DNA of 63,343 nt from Poronia punctata (Eukaryota > Ascomycota > Sordariomycetes > Xylariales > Xylariaceae). The stretch lies in contig MU401667.1 in NCBI GenBank assembly GCA_022579005.1, positions 1 through 63,343 of the forward strand, in the 5' to 3' direction. A program made the translations under genes and the position numbers. Numbering within the stretch: the first letter of the stretch is position 1; the number at the start of each line of letters is the position of its first letter. Below the pieces are notes generated by a model that worked only from the letters and a program-made list of their open reading frames with translations, was not told where the DNA came from and did no database searches. Of the stretch, positions 1 through 12,756 are shown piece after piece.

Positions 1-3000
1 TTTATAGTTTTAGCTTTATAGCTTAATTTATATAGCTTTTATTACTTAGTTTTAAACTATAATAACTTAATTATTTTTAAAGCTTTTTTATAATACGTTA
101 TTTTTATACTAAGGCTTTTAGCTAATTTTTATAGTTTTTAAAGTTTAAAATAAGCTAGTATTTTATTTTTGTTTTTTTAGTTAAATATTAACAATATTAA
201 AAACTTATTACACTTTTAGCTTACGCGCGTTTATATACATAAGCGCATTATTAATTTTTAGCTTTTTTGTTTTTTTTTATATAGTTTATTTTATAAAAAA
301 AAACTTTTATAAGTTTTATATTTAAGTAAAATCACTATTATAATAAAAAATTAAAAATTTTTAAAGATTACTTTAACTTTATATTAAAAAAAGTTTAGCT
401 AAAATAAACGCATTAACTAAGTTTTAAAGGCTTTGCATTAATTATAGCTTTATAAAAGTATTTTAAAAAGTATAACTTAGTATATTATATATATAATAAA
501 TAGCTAGGTATTTAGGTTTAAAAAGCAACGTAAAAATAATAGCTATATATATAAAAATAGAAATTAAGCTAGCCCCTTTTAGTTTTATAGCTACCTTATA
601 ACATAAGGCGTAATTAGCATGTATGCTAATTATATTGTAATATAAAGTTATATAAGCGTTAATATTACTATTTTATTAAGTACTTAGTACTTATTAAAAC
701 TAGTAAACTAAATAATTATATTTTTAATTACTTTAATAGTAAAGTTATAATAAAATTAAAAGCTAATAATATTAAGCTTTATTGCTAGCATTTGCTAACG
801 TTAACTGCTTAGGTTACTTTTTTAACTTAAAAACTAGCTAAAAACTTAACTTTTTTTATTTAAAATATAAATTAAAAAAAATTAAATTTATAAATATAAA
901 AAAATTATTAAAATAACTATTTTAAAGCATTTTTTAATACTAAATATAATTAAAAAATGCTAAAAAGTAATATGCTTAAAAACTTACTTAGTTTATATAA
1001 ATATTTTAGTTTAAGTAAAAATATATAAAATAAAAATTTAAATAAAAACTTATTATAAAATAGTAAGTTAGCATATAAAGTATATAATTAAAATATAAAA
1101 AACTGCTTAGATGCTATATTTAAACTTTTAAAAAGCTTATAAAAAAAAAGTATTAAATAAAAAAAAAAGCAAATTAAAAAAAAAAAACAAAAAAAAAAAA
1201 AAAAAGCTAAAGCTTATAAAAGTAAAGTTAGCTTAACTTTTAATATATTTTTTTTTATAAGCTTAATAAAAAAAAAAAAGTTTTTAAGTAGCTTTTTTAA
1301 TTTATTTAGCAGCAAAGTTAGTAAACTTAAAAAAGTAGTATTAAAATAAAAAATTAAAAATAAAAAATAAAAAAATATTAAAAAAATAAAAAAAAGTAGC
1401 TTGTTTTTAACTATAACTTTTTTTTTTTTGCTAAATAAAATATAATATAAATATTTTTACTAAAAGTAGCTTTTTTATAGCTTTTATTAAAATTATAACA
1501 TTTTTTATAAAAAAAGCTTTTAAAACTTTATAAAACTTTTTTATTAAAATAATAAATTTTAGTGCTATTACTAATATAAAAAATAGTATAACTTTAAGTA
1601 AAATAATAGTAAACTTAGAAGTAAAAAAAAAAAAAGATATAGCTTAGCAAAAAAGAAAATAAAAGCTTTTAAAAAAAAGTATTTATTATAAAGCAGTATA
1701 ATAAAAATATTATAAACTATGTTAAAAAAAAAACTTATTAATAATTATTAAAAAGCTTAACTTTATTAATAACTAAGCATAATTAATAAGTAGCGTTATA
1801 AGAACTTTTAAATATAAAAAGCTACTTAAAGCACTTATAAAAAAAGCAGTTATAATAGTAATAAAAAAAAACTAGCAGCAAATAAAAATAAAGTATAAAA
1901 GAAAGTAAAAAAAAATAATATTAACTTAATACTATTTAAAAGCTTAAACTAGTTAAAAAAAACGTATTTTAATTATAATAGTAAATTAAAATAAAAAAAA
2001 GTTTTAATTTAAAACGCTAAAAGATTTAAAGCTAAATATAATAGTTAATAATATTAAAAGCTTTATTTTAAATAATATATAAATATATATTAAGCTTTTA
2101 AAAAAAAACTTAAAAAAAACAGTACTAGTAATAAATATTAAGCTAGCTAAGCTAAACTTATTAAAAGCTAAAAAATAAAAAATAAAAAAAGTAAAAATGT
2201 AAGCAATTTTAATAAAACGTATTTAAATAGTAATAGCAAACTAATATAAAATAAAACTGTTAAATATAACTTATTAAATTTAAAAAAAGTTTAACGTTTT
2301 TATTATATAAATTAAAGATTTAAAAGTTAAATAAGCTTACGTTAATAAAAAAATAATACTACTTAAAGCAAAGGACTTTTTTTACATTTTACTATTTAAT
2401 ATAAATAAAAAAAAATATATATATTATTTTAAAAATAAGCTTTTTAATTTATTTAAAATAAAATAAAAAGTTAATAAATTATAAAGTTTGTAAATTAATA
2501 AAAGAAAAAATTAAAGCTTTTAAAATAAAAAATAAAAAAATATAAGTAAGGCTACTATATTTTAATAAGTATTAAAAAAAAAAATTTATTATTATTTTTT
2601 AAAACGCGCTTAACTTATTTAAACCTTTTTTTTATTATAAAAATACTTTATTAATAATTATAAAAAAAAAATAGTAGTAAAAATTAAAGTTAAAGCTATT
2701 AGCTTTATATAAAAATGCTAAGTATATAATAATATAAAGTACTAAATAAAGGCTTATTTTTAAATTAAGCTTTTAAAAGTTAACTTTAAGCATTTATATA
2801 TACTTAAAAATAAACTTATTATATAAATAAAAAAACTTTAAAGTTTATATTTTTAAATATATAATTTATTTAAAATATAGCTTATTTTAGTAACTTATAT
2901 TATATAATTAAAACTAAAAAATTAAACTTTATAATAATATAAAAAGCGTTTTTAATAAAAAAAAAGCAAAAGAAATAATAATAAGTTTTTTATTAATAAA

Positions 3001-6000
3001 TATAGCAATAAATAAAATAACTTTTAAAAATAAAGTAGTTATAGTAATTAATAATATAATAACTAAGTAGTTAAACTTTAAAAAAAAAATATATATAAAT
3101 AATTTAAAAAAAATATTAGTATATAGCTTATAATATAATAGTAAACCTTTTATAATAATATTAATATATATACTAACTTAAGCGCTAAAAAAGCTATAGT
3201 AAATAAAAAAAGCTATATTTTATTTATAATACTACTTACTAAAAAGCTTATATAATATTATTAAAATAAATTAAAATATAGTAGTAATAAGCAAAAATAA
3301 AAAAAATAGCTAAAAAAAAGCTTTTAACTAAGTATTAGTAATAATATAGCTTATAGTAAGTATAATAAACTATAGCTAAGAAATAATAAATAAATAAAAA
3401 AAAAGCTTTTTAACTTTAAAAGTATATAGCTTTAAAAGGCTAAATAAAAAAAATTATTTTTAAAAAATATTTAAAATTAATATGGTATATATATAAATAA
3501 ATTAAAAACTTAAAAGTATAAAGTAAAATATAGTAGTACTTAAAGTTTTAATAAACTATAAAGTAATAATAGTAAGTTTATATATTAACTTAAAAAAAAA
3601 AAAAAAAAAAAAAGTTTTGCTTAAAAGCTAACTTATTAAAAAAAAAAGTGTTAATAAATAAAGTATAAAATAAGCTAACCTAACTAAAAAATATAATAAA
3701 GCTTATACTAAAAAAGTATAACTTAAAATGTTTTAATAAAAAATAAATAGTATATAAAAATAATATAAAAATAATAATAATAAAGTTAGCTATAAAAAAC
3801 TACTATAAAAAAACTTAAAAAGCAAGGCTTTTAAAAGCTAAGCAATATATTTTAAAAAAAAATAAAACTAAAAAGGTAAATAAAATAATTAAAAAAAAGA
3901 TTTTAATAATTAAACTAAAAAAAAATATGCTAAAAAAATAAAAAATAAAAAATATATAGTAAATATAATAGCTAAGTATAAGATTTAAAAAAAAAGCTTA
4001 ATAAAGTAATTTTATACTAAAAATAAAATAAAAATAAATATAAAAATTAAAGCGCTTAAAATTAGTTTAAAAAATAAAAAACAAATAATAGTATAAGGTA
4101 TTATTAAAGTTGCTTACTATTACTACTTAAACTTATTTAAAAAATAAACTTTTAATATTTAAGTAAAAAAAAAAGTGCTAAATATAATAAATAAAATAAT
4201 AACTACTAAAGTAAGCTATAAAGTTATATAAGTAATTAATTAAAAAAAAATTAAGTTAGCAATTTAAAAGATTATAGTAAAAAAATTACTAAAGCTTAAT
4301 AAACTTTTTATTAAGCTTTATAAAGTATTGCTTTAAAAAAAAAAAAAGTAAGTATAAACATTACTAATTTTTTAAAACGCTTATAGCGTTATATAATAAT
4401 ATACTTAAAATAAATAAAATACTTAAAAACTAAATAAAAAGCGTTTTAGTAATCTTTTAAAAAAAAAGGTAACTAAGCAAAAATTAAAAATTATAAGCTT
4501 TTTATTTTAATAAATATAAACTATAAAATTTTAACTTTAATTTTAATATAATAACTAGTTAAAGCGCTATTAATAATTTTAAGTATTAAGTAGTTAGCAT
4601 TTTTATTTAAGCAAATAATAAATAATAATATAAAGCTTATATAGCTATTAATTAATAAATATAAGCATATAAAAAAACAACTAAGTATAGTTTTTATAAA
4701 CTAAAAAAAAGCATATAATAAAGTAAACTATAATTATTTATAAAAAGTACTAAAAAAGTTAAGCTTTTTAATAAAGTTTATTAAGTAAGTATGCTTACTA
4801 TATAAAAACGTAATTATTAAGCTATTTATTAATAAATACTTAAAAAAAACAATATAAGTAAAGTTAAAAGTATAGCAAAAAGACTTTTTAAGCTGCTTAT
4901 TATTTATTATAGTAATTAAAAGCTTTATATACTTAATTAAAAAAAATAAAAAAGTAGCAAGTATAAAAATTAAAAAAAGCAAAATAAAGCATACTATATA
5001 TATAAATAATATTTAAATTTTAGTAAAGTTTTAAAAAAAGGTAAATAAGTTATTATTAATTTTAAATATATACTATACTATAAGCGCTATAAAAATAAAC
5101 TAAAATAAAATATTTTTGCTAAAAGTTATAAAAAAAATAATATAATTAAGCAATAAACTAGTATAAAAAGTTGCTTTTAATAATTTTTATATATATTTAA
5201 AAATTTTAATTAAAATAAATATAAAAACTTAAATTAAATAATACTAAATAAATATGCTTTAAGCGTTTATAAATATAGTAGCTTAATAGCTAAAATATTA
5301 TTTATTAATAATAAAGAAAATTTTAGTAGCAAATATGCTTATAGTATTACTTTTAAAATATAAAATATAATTTTTAAAAACTTTATTAGTAATAAAAAAG
5401 TAATTTAAAAAAAATACTACTAACTAGTATAAAATAATAAATTAAAAAATAAGTTATAAATTTTAAATATATAAGCTTATGCTATAAAAAAAGCAAAAAG
5501 CTTAAAATACTAAAACTTAAAAATAATAATTAAAGCTATTACTTTAAAAATAATAGCTAAAGCTTAAGTTTAGCTTAGCTTATTTTAAATAAAGCTAATA
5601 AAAAAAGCGCTAATAAACTTATTAAAAATATAAATATTATAAAAAAATAAAATAATTAATTTATAAATATAATAAGTTAAGCAAAAAGCTAAACTTTTAA
5701 AGCTGCTAGCTTAAATATAAAAAATATAAACAAGCTACGTAAGTAGCTATATAAATAATTAAATATAGCTTAAAAAGCTATATATACTATAAAAAATGTT
5801 GCTAACTTTATTATAATATTACTTAAAAATAAAAATAAGTATAAAACAAAGCCTAGCTATATAAAAATATAAAACTTAAAAATAAATAAAAAAAATAAAA
5901 ATAAAGTATATTAAAAATATATAAAATAAGCATTTATAAATAATTAAAACTTTATTAGTACTATAAATAAATATAAAAGCAGCAAATATTATAAAAACTA

Positions 6001-8480
6001 TAATTAAAAAAATATTAAATATATAAAAAGCTATTTTAATATAAAGCTAATAAAATAATACTTTAATAAAAAATATAAAATAAAAAAACAAATACTAGCT
6101 AAAAATTAAAAGCTAAAAAAATGCTTAAAATATAAAAAACTTTAAATATAAAAAGTAGTATAGCTTTTTAATAGCTAAAAAGCAAAAAAAATTAAACTAT
6201 AGCTAAAAGGTTATAAAAATATACTAAGCTATTATAGCTATAATTAATATTATAATAATACTAAGTAAAGTATAAATAGTAGCAAAAAAGGACTTTTATA
6301 AGCATAAAATAGTAAATTTAATATAGCAAATACTATATAATAAAATTAAAATAAGCTTATAGCTATACTAAATAAGCTAAAAAAAGCAATGCTACTTAAT
6401 AAATAAAAAAAATATAATGCTATAATATATTTAAATAAACTATATAGTATTATAATATATATAAAATAAAATAAAAAAAGTATAGCAATATTTTTACTAA
6501 TTAATAAAAATAAAAAAACTAAAAAAAATATTAAAAAATAAAAACTTAAATATTAAATAACTAAAAACAATTATAAAGCTTTTAGCATAGCTACTTATAA
6601 GCTAATATAAAAACGCTTACTATTATAAATAAATAATTTTAATATACTACGCAATATAAAAGCTATAAAAAGTATACTTATTTTACTTTTTTTAATTTAA
6701 ATATAGCTACTAAAATATAAAGTTAATTACTATATTTTTTTAAAATATTTTAAAAAAAGTAATAATAAAAAATAAAGCAATAGTAATAAATAAAATATAT
6801 ACTAATAAAAATAAAAACTAAAAAATATTTTATAAAGCTTAAAAATAAAAGGTAAAAAAGCTATAATATACTACTAAACTATAGTATATATATAAACTTT
6901 TAATAAAAAAATAAATAAAAAAAGTAATAATAGCTAGCAAATAATAAATAAAAATAAAAAAGCAGTTATAATAGCTTTAAAAAAGAAAAAGAATAAAAAA
7001 ATAAAAAATAAAAAGGTATTAAAAGAAATAAAAAATATAAATACCTAGTACTAAACTAAATACTTTAAGTAAATATTAAAAAATAAAAATAATATAAAAA
7101 TAATATAACATAAAAACGTATAATAAAACTATAAATAATAAAATAATTAATAATAAATAATATAATTACTTACTTAAAGCAAAAGGTTAATATATAAAAA
7201 ATTATTTTTAAAAATATAAAAATAAGCTTAGGTTAAAAACTAGTATAGTATAAAAAATACTAAAACTACTATAAAAAAAACTACTATGAAAAAAAAACTT
7301 TAATAGTGCTACTAAAGACTTTACTAGTTATAAAAAATAAAAAAATAAAAGCGTTTTAAGTAGTAAACATTAATAATATTAAGCAATACTTAATTAATAA
7401 AGCTTTTAAAGTAATATAATAAAAGCTATAAAAAAACTAGCTAGCAATTTTTAAAGTTAAAAAAAACTTAAACTTAAACTTAAATAAATAAAAAACGTTA
7501 ATATATATAAACTTAATAAATATATAATAGTTAAACGTTAATATTATAAAATATAAAAAATTATACTTAGTTTTTAAAAATATAAAAAATAAAAACTTAA
7601 ACTAAATAATAAAAGCTATTTAATAAAGCTTTTACTTAAAAAAAAACTTAATTAATACTTTATTTTTTTACTACTATATAGCTTTTATAATAAACTTTAA
7701 AAGCATTTTTTACTTATATATATTTAAAATAAACTAGCTAATTAATAAAGTAGCATTTAAGCTAAAAAAATAAATTATAATAGTAGCTATTATTAAATAA
7801 GCAAGCAAAAAAGCAATTAAAAATAAATTATATAATTTAATATTTAATAAATACTTTTTTTTACTATATAATATAAACGCTTATTAAATACTACTAAAAG
7901 TAATTATTAAAATAAAAACTTAGCAAAATTTATATATAATATAGTAAGTAAAAGTGCTATAAAAAAATTAAGTTTTAAAAAAAATATATAAAACTAAATT
8001 TAAACTTATAAAAATTTAAACTTATAAAAAATTAAAATATAAAAGTTAAAAACTATAAAGTTAATAATAAAAATAAAATAAAAAGTATAAAATAACTATA
8101 TATTAAAAAGCAATATAATAAAAAAAGCAATAAAAGCTTAAATAATAAAAATATAATAATTAAAAAAATAGTAAATAAAAATAAAATAAAATAAAAAAGC
8201 TTAAAATAAAAAAAAATAAAAAAATAAAAAAATAAAAAGCAAAAAAAAGAAGCTATAGCTTAGCTAAAATATAAAAAAAAAAGTTAAAAAAAATAAAATA
8301 AAATATTATATACTATAAAAAAACCCTTTTAAGTTTTTATAATCTTACTAATAATAAGCATTAAAAAAAACTTTTTAACTTTTTAAATAACTATTACTTA
8401 TAAGTATAGGTTTAATCTCTACCTAGCTTTTAAGCAAGTTAGTCTTAGCCTATAAAAATAGTTATATATTAAAGCACTTA
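1..8480. repeat. AT-rich, RIP-like gene-free block
   Basis: Almost pure A/T sequence with stop codons in every frame; the few G and C residues sit mostly in AGCT, GCTT and ACTT contexts. No credible coding sequence survives. In filamentous ascomycetes this composition normally comes from repeat-induced point mutation (C to T, favouring CpA) of transposon copies, so this is probably a heap of dead transposons. I could not recognise any transposon family. It ends fairly sharply at about 8.4-8.5 kb, where ordinary composition begins. A centromeric or subtelomeric position is possible but not shown by the sequence. Confidence 0.8.
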
Positions 8481-10615
8481 GTTAACTACTTAAACTAAGA
8501 AGACGACTATAACCTAATAAACTACAATACGCAAGAATACCAAGGGCAAAAAGTGTAATAGGCAAATCGGTATCGTCAAAGGAAACCTAGACATGTTACC
8601 TTACCTACTACCTACCTCTAGGTAGACTACTGCCAGTGATCATGCAGCTGTAGTGTAGGTATTCAGGTGTGCTGGCCAAATGAATCTAGCCAATATTCAA
8701 AGTATTACTGTACGTGGCCGGCCAAGAAAGCTCCACGCTGTCGTCCGCCACTCTTCCGCCCGGTGAAGGTACAGGTGACCCCCGGACCAGACCGCTGTGA
8801 TGGAGAGTGACCATCCTAAGCCACCTGCGCTGTCTACAAGTACATGTAGGTGTATCCTACTACTCGTAAGCAGAGTTGCTAAAGTATTGAACAAAGAAGA
8901 ATGATAAAGTTGAAGCTGAATCAATTGATTATCATTTGAGGTTGTATCATATGGTCAGAGAAATTCGGATGACGTAGGCTTATGTGTTCTGTTCTTAGAA
9001 CAGAAGGAACATTCTTGGATTACTGGACTATGCTTCATCGACTTTGGGATTGTGGAATTCAACCGCTCCCTAAACCATCCAGTGGTGCAGTCGCATATAG
9101 ACACTTTAGTCTTTGCGGGTGATATTTTTAATTTATTCTTGACTGTTTTCTGGTTCCCCTCACTATTTCTTAGCGTACTTAGTAGACGCACTACTGCGCA
9201 GTATCTAAATGACATACCCAATTAGGGATGGCCCGTCCGGCCCTGATGGAAGGTGAAACGGAGAACATGTTCTGCCAAGTACAAGAGGATAAAGTAGCAG
9301 AATGATTTGATTGGCATATTGTTTTCCATACGTTTGTTTGAACTAGTCTGACCCCGTGTTTCAAGTTCAGTATTCTTTTTCCTCCCCACCAACACAAAGC
9401 TTTAATGATCGTGGGGCGTAGGACCCTAGAGGGCATGACTCTTCCATGTTCATATATTCTGCCGGCGTTGCGGATAATACCTAAAGTATTAAAAGGGACG
9501 TCTCTTACATTGTTTGATTGTGTTTATCAGATGACATTTCGCAAGGAAGATAAGGCACCTACTTGTAAAGTTGATATTTCAACGTTACCTACAAGTCTAA
9601 AAGTCGCATTCCTATCCCAAACTTTGCTATCTACCTATCATGCCACAGTCCTTGGGCGCGCTTTCGCGACTGCTAGCATCTCCAAACGACAAAGACCCGG
9701 CTTAGTAGATTCCCCTTGAAGAGTTTGCCTTTTCGACGCCGCCTAGTCTAGTGATGGAGCCTTGTCCATCCCAAATTTGACAATATTGGTCTTGATCTTG
9801 ATCTGTAGAACTTTTCAGATAGGTATATCTCACGTAACTATACGTACGGCACCTCCCGCCAAAAGGATCTACAAGGTGGGAAAAGAGGCATAGGATCACC
9901 GAAACCTGGGAATAAAACTGAGAGTGTGTAACCCTTGTTCGGTTAGTCTACTTGACCGTGGCTTTATTGGTCTCAGACAAGAGTTTGTTCCTTAGACAAC
10001 AAAAAGATGAAAGCTGCATGCCACGCTCCTTCTGAGACAGCGATGGGCTGTATGTTGCGAAATGCCGTCATCGGTGTTATGTTGCTTATTCCAGATGCTT
10101 CATCTCATTCCTCCGGGCGCCTCCTATTAACTATGAGTTGGCTGCCTGAGAATCCTTATACTACGCTTGGCTAACACACGAAGTTTGACATATTCATATT
10201 CATCCATGGAATGGCTGATGTTGGCCTTGTTGACATAGGGTAGGGAATCTAGTTATATCCGTCCTTTCCGCGTCTATAAAACACCAAAAGTTCTTGCTCC
10301 GTCACCTTGCACCATCAATACATCACTATACCACGGGCTTAATGCAATATGCGGTTGAGTCTGCTAGAGTGATTCCAGCTAAGAAGTATTGACAGACATG
10401 GCGGCATGACACAAAATGTCGCCCGGTATGTAGAGCCCTGCGTCTGGATCGGTTCTCCCAAGCCTACATAATACATAGGCAGGCCTTCACGTAAGGACCC
10501 TTGATGCATGACCCGGAAATGCTCGAATGTCAAAGGGCGGATCGAGCAGTCATTTCAGCCTGATGAAAACCCTACTTGGTTTGAAAAAGCTCAATTTAGC
10601 TCCCTAGTCCTAGTG
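8481..10615. other. Intergenic, no gene seen
   Basis: Ordinary-composition DNA between the AT block and PWP1. The small open frames here have no recognisable motif, no biased composition and no plausible splice structure. One copy of TACTCGTA lies at 8861-8868. I see nothing else. Confidence 0.5.
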
Positions 10616-12307
10616 CTAGTCCTCGTCCATAGAGTCTCCGCTGTCGTCATCATCATCGTCGTCGTCCTCTTCGTCATCCTCTTCCTCCGAACTATCGTCC
10701 TGTGCCACACCAACCAACCGTTCCTCGACATTCTCAGCAGGCTTGGCCGCCATTTTGTGCGCAAACGCCTGTCGGACCGCTGCGTTGGTACTTGTGTCCC
10801 AAACGTGCATCGTGCCTTTGCTACCCGCTACAGCAAGACGGAAGGCTACCTCAGCGTCGGGAGCGAAGTTGGTGGAGAAGATTCTGCCAACATCCAAATT
10901 GCGAGACACGACCATGGCCGGGCCTGTGGGTTGTATATTCCAAAGCTTTACAGTCTTGTCCGTCGAGCCGGTAGCCATGTATCCAGGAATATGTGGATTG
11001 ATATCGAACGATGACAACGACTCGTCGTGTGCCTGTAGTGTCCACACCGGCTTGCTGGCAGAAGGACTCGAAGGCGCATTTCGGATGTCGAAGTAGTGTA
11101 TTATCCCGTTCTCTGTCGATACGTAGAAGAAATTTGGGTCATGGGGGTCCCATTTTACATTTTCCACATCGCTTTCGACGCCCCATCTCGGAGCTTTGGC
11201 CTCCGGCGCTCGCATATCAGAGGCCACTACCGTCCGGTCATAGCTGCCGCTCAACAGAACCGTAGATTCTACTGCATGCCATGCTAATGAGCACACTTTG
11301 TCCGTATGGTATGTGTATGACTTGGCGCATTTTGCCGTGTGTAAGTCCCAGAGCTTGACAGTTTTGTCGGCGGAAGCGGAAGCAAGTAGATTTCTATGCT
11401 GGCGATTGGCGGCCAACGACAACACGGCGTCCACGTGATACTCATCGTTCGCCTTTTTCGCCTTCTTCTTCTTTTTCTTCTTTTCCTGCTCCCCAGGATT
11501 GCCGCCCTGTCCTAGAATCGCATTCGGGTACAGACCATCCACGGTATCCAAATCCCAGATTTCGATATCGGGGTCCATGGTACCTATCGCGACAAAGTTT
11601 GCCCTTGCGTCCTTCTCTACGCCGGGTTTGGCTACTGGAACGTCCAGCCATTCGAGACATAGTGGTATGGCGGGTAACATGATGTCGTGATGCACGTAAA
11701 GATTATCGGCCTCGTCCTCGTATACATAAACCTCGAGGTGCGCAAGTTCGTCCTCGACCTTAGCAGCAAGAAGGAGGTTGTCAGTCGCCAGAATCTGTAG
11801 CTCTTCGCGGTCCTCATTTTCCTGGTCTTCTTCGTCGGGTATCGTAATATAAGGATCCTCCTTGTTCGATTCGTAATAGGCCAAAGATTTTATGTTTCCA
11901 AACATATCCATACGCTGGCCTTGTGGATCATCTTCGTCGTCATCATAGTGTTCGAGATCATATTCCTTGAGATCTTCGTCATTAATGTCAATCCTACGGT
12001 CATGTTAGTTTCGCACCGCAGAGACAAGACAGGGTTGGAACACATACTCGCCAGCTTTCGTCTCTTTTGAAGCACTCTTGCTTGTCTTTCCGGCGGTTTC
12101 AGCAACACCGTCTTCGGATCCATCTTCGGCCGTATCCTCCTCTCCAGCGCGAGCTTCTTCTAAGTCATCATTGGCATCATCCAATTGTAGTTTAGCTAGC
12201 TCTGCTATGCGCTCGAACTCGGATTCATCGAAATTGTATCTTGATGGGAATGGGGCTGCGAAACCTCGCGGTACCCAGGCAGATGTGGTTATCATAGACT
12301 CAGCCAT
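10616..12307 (-). CDS. PWP1: Periodic tryptophan protein 1 (WD40, ribosome biogenesis)
   Basis: Two exons, 12307-12048 and 11993-10616, give 545 aa (yeast Pwp1 is 576). The 54-nt intron has GTATGT, a CTAAC branch site and TAG. I start at ATG 12307 because the protein then opens with the Pwp1-type stretch ITTSAWVPRGFAAPFPSRY; a longer open frame to 12376 adds 23 unlikely residues. WD repeats follow, with clear blades such as ASADKTVKLWDL, SGSYDRTVVASDMR, GSTDKTVKLWNI and GSKGTMHVWDTS. A lysine-rich run precedes the propeller and an Asp/Glu-rich tail ends the protein. Pwp1 is a nucleolar factor for 60S subunit assembly. It is divergent from PRP16, 449 bp away. Confidence 0.93.
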
Positions 12308-12756
12308 TTTCTTGGGGTTTGTCGAATGTTGTTTCGACGTGAAGAAATGAGGTAAAGTTGGCGGCCGACCTACCAAATTATCAACCTTGAAAACACCCCG
12401 CCAACTTTTTTTTAGTTTTTGGCTTCCAGAGCTGCGATTAGCGGGTCAATACTTATCGATTAGTATTTTAATCCCTGTACCCCGGTTTAGCTCTCAGAAA
12501 TACAGCATGAGGTACATAAGGCACAGGTACCTCTTCAGCACCAAGGCCAATCAATACTTACCTTGCACCATCCTACACGTATTTGGTGACAATAGGGCCT
12601 CTGGATGACAATTTCGAGCTGCGACCCGAAGTCAACCATCCTAATCCGCAGCACTGACGCGTAAAAACATTGTTTACGTACCTCTGTCAACGTTACTTGG
12701 GCCAGTGTTCAACAAAGCAGGGGATCCTCACGTCGAATAGTTCACAGTTGTCCACG
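12308..12756. promoter_or_regulatory. Shared divergent promoter PWP1/PRP16
   Basis: 449 bp separate the two start codons, so both housekeeping genes must start transcription here. No TATA box stands out. An ATG at 12670, in frame with PRP16, would add 29 residues if transcripts began upstream of it. No TACGAGTA motif is present. Confidence 0.5.

Noticed and set aside
4734..4982. 82-codon open frame in the AT block
   Set aside because: Composition-driven: almost only Leu, Ile, Phe, Lys, Asn and Tyr codons, no motif, in a RIP-like block.
9405..9719. 104-codon plus-strand frame
   Set aside because: No recognisable domain, ordinary intergenic composition, overlaps a minus-strand frame of equal quality.
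10508..11014. 168-codon frame opposite PWP1
   Set aside because: Antisense shadow; its Val-rich run is the complement of the PWP1 acidic tail.
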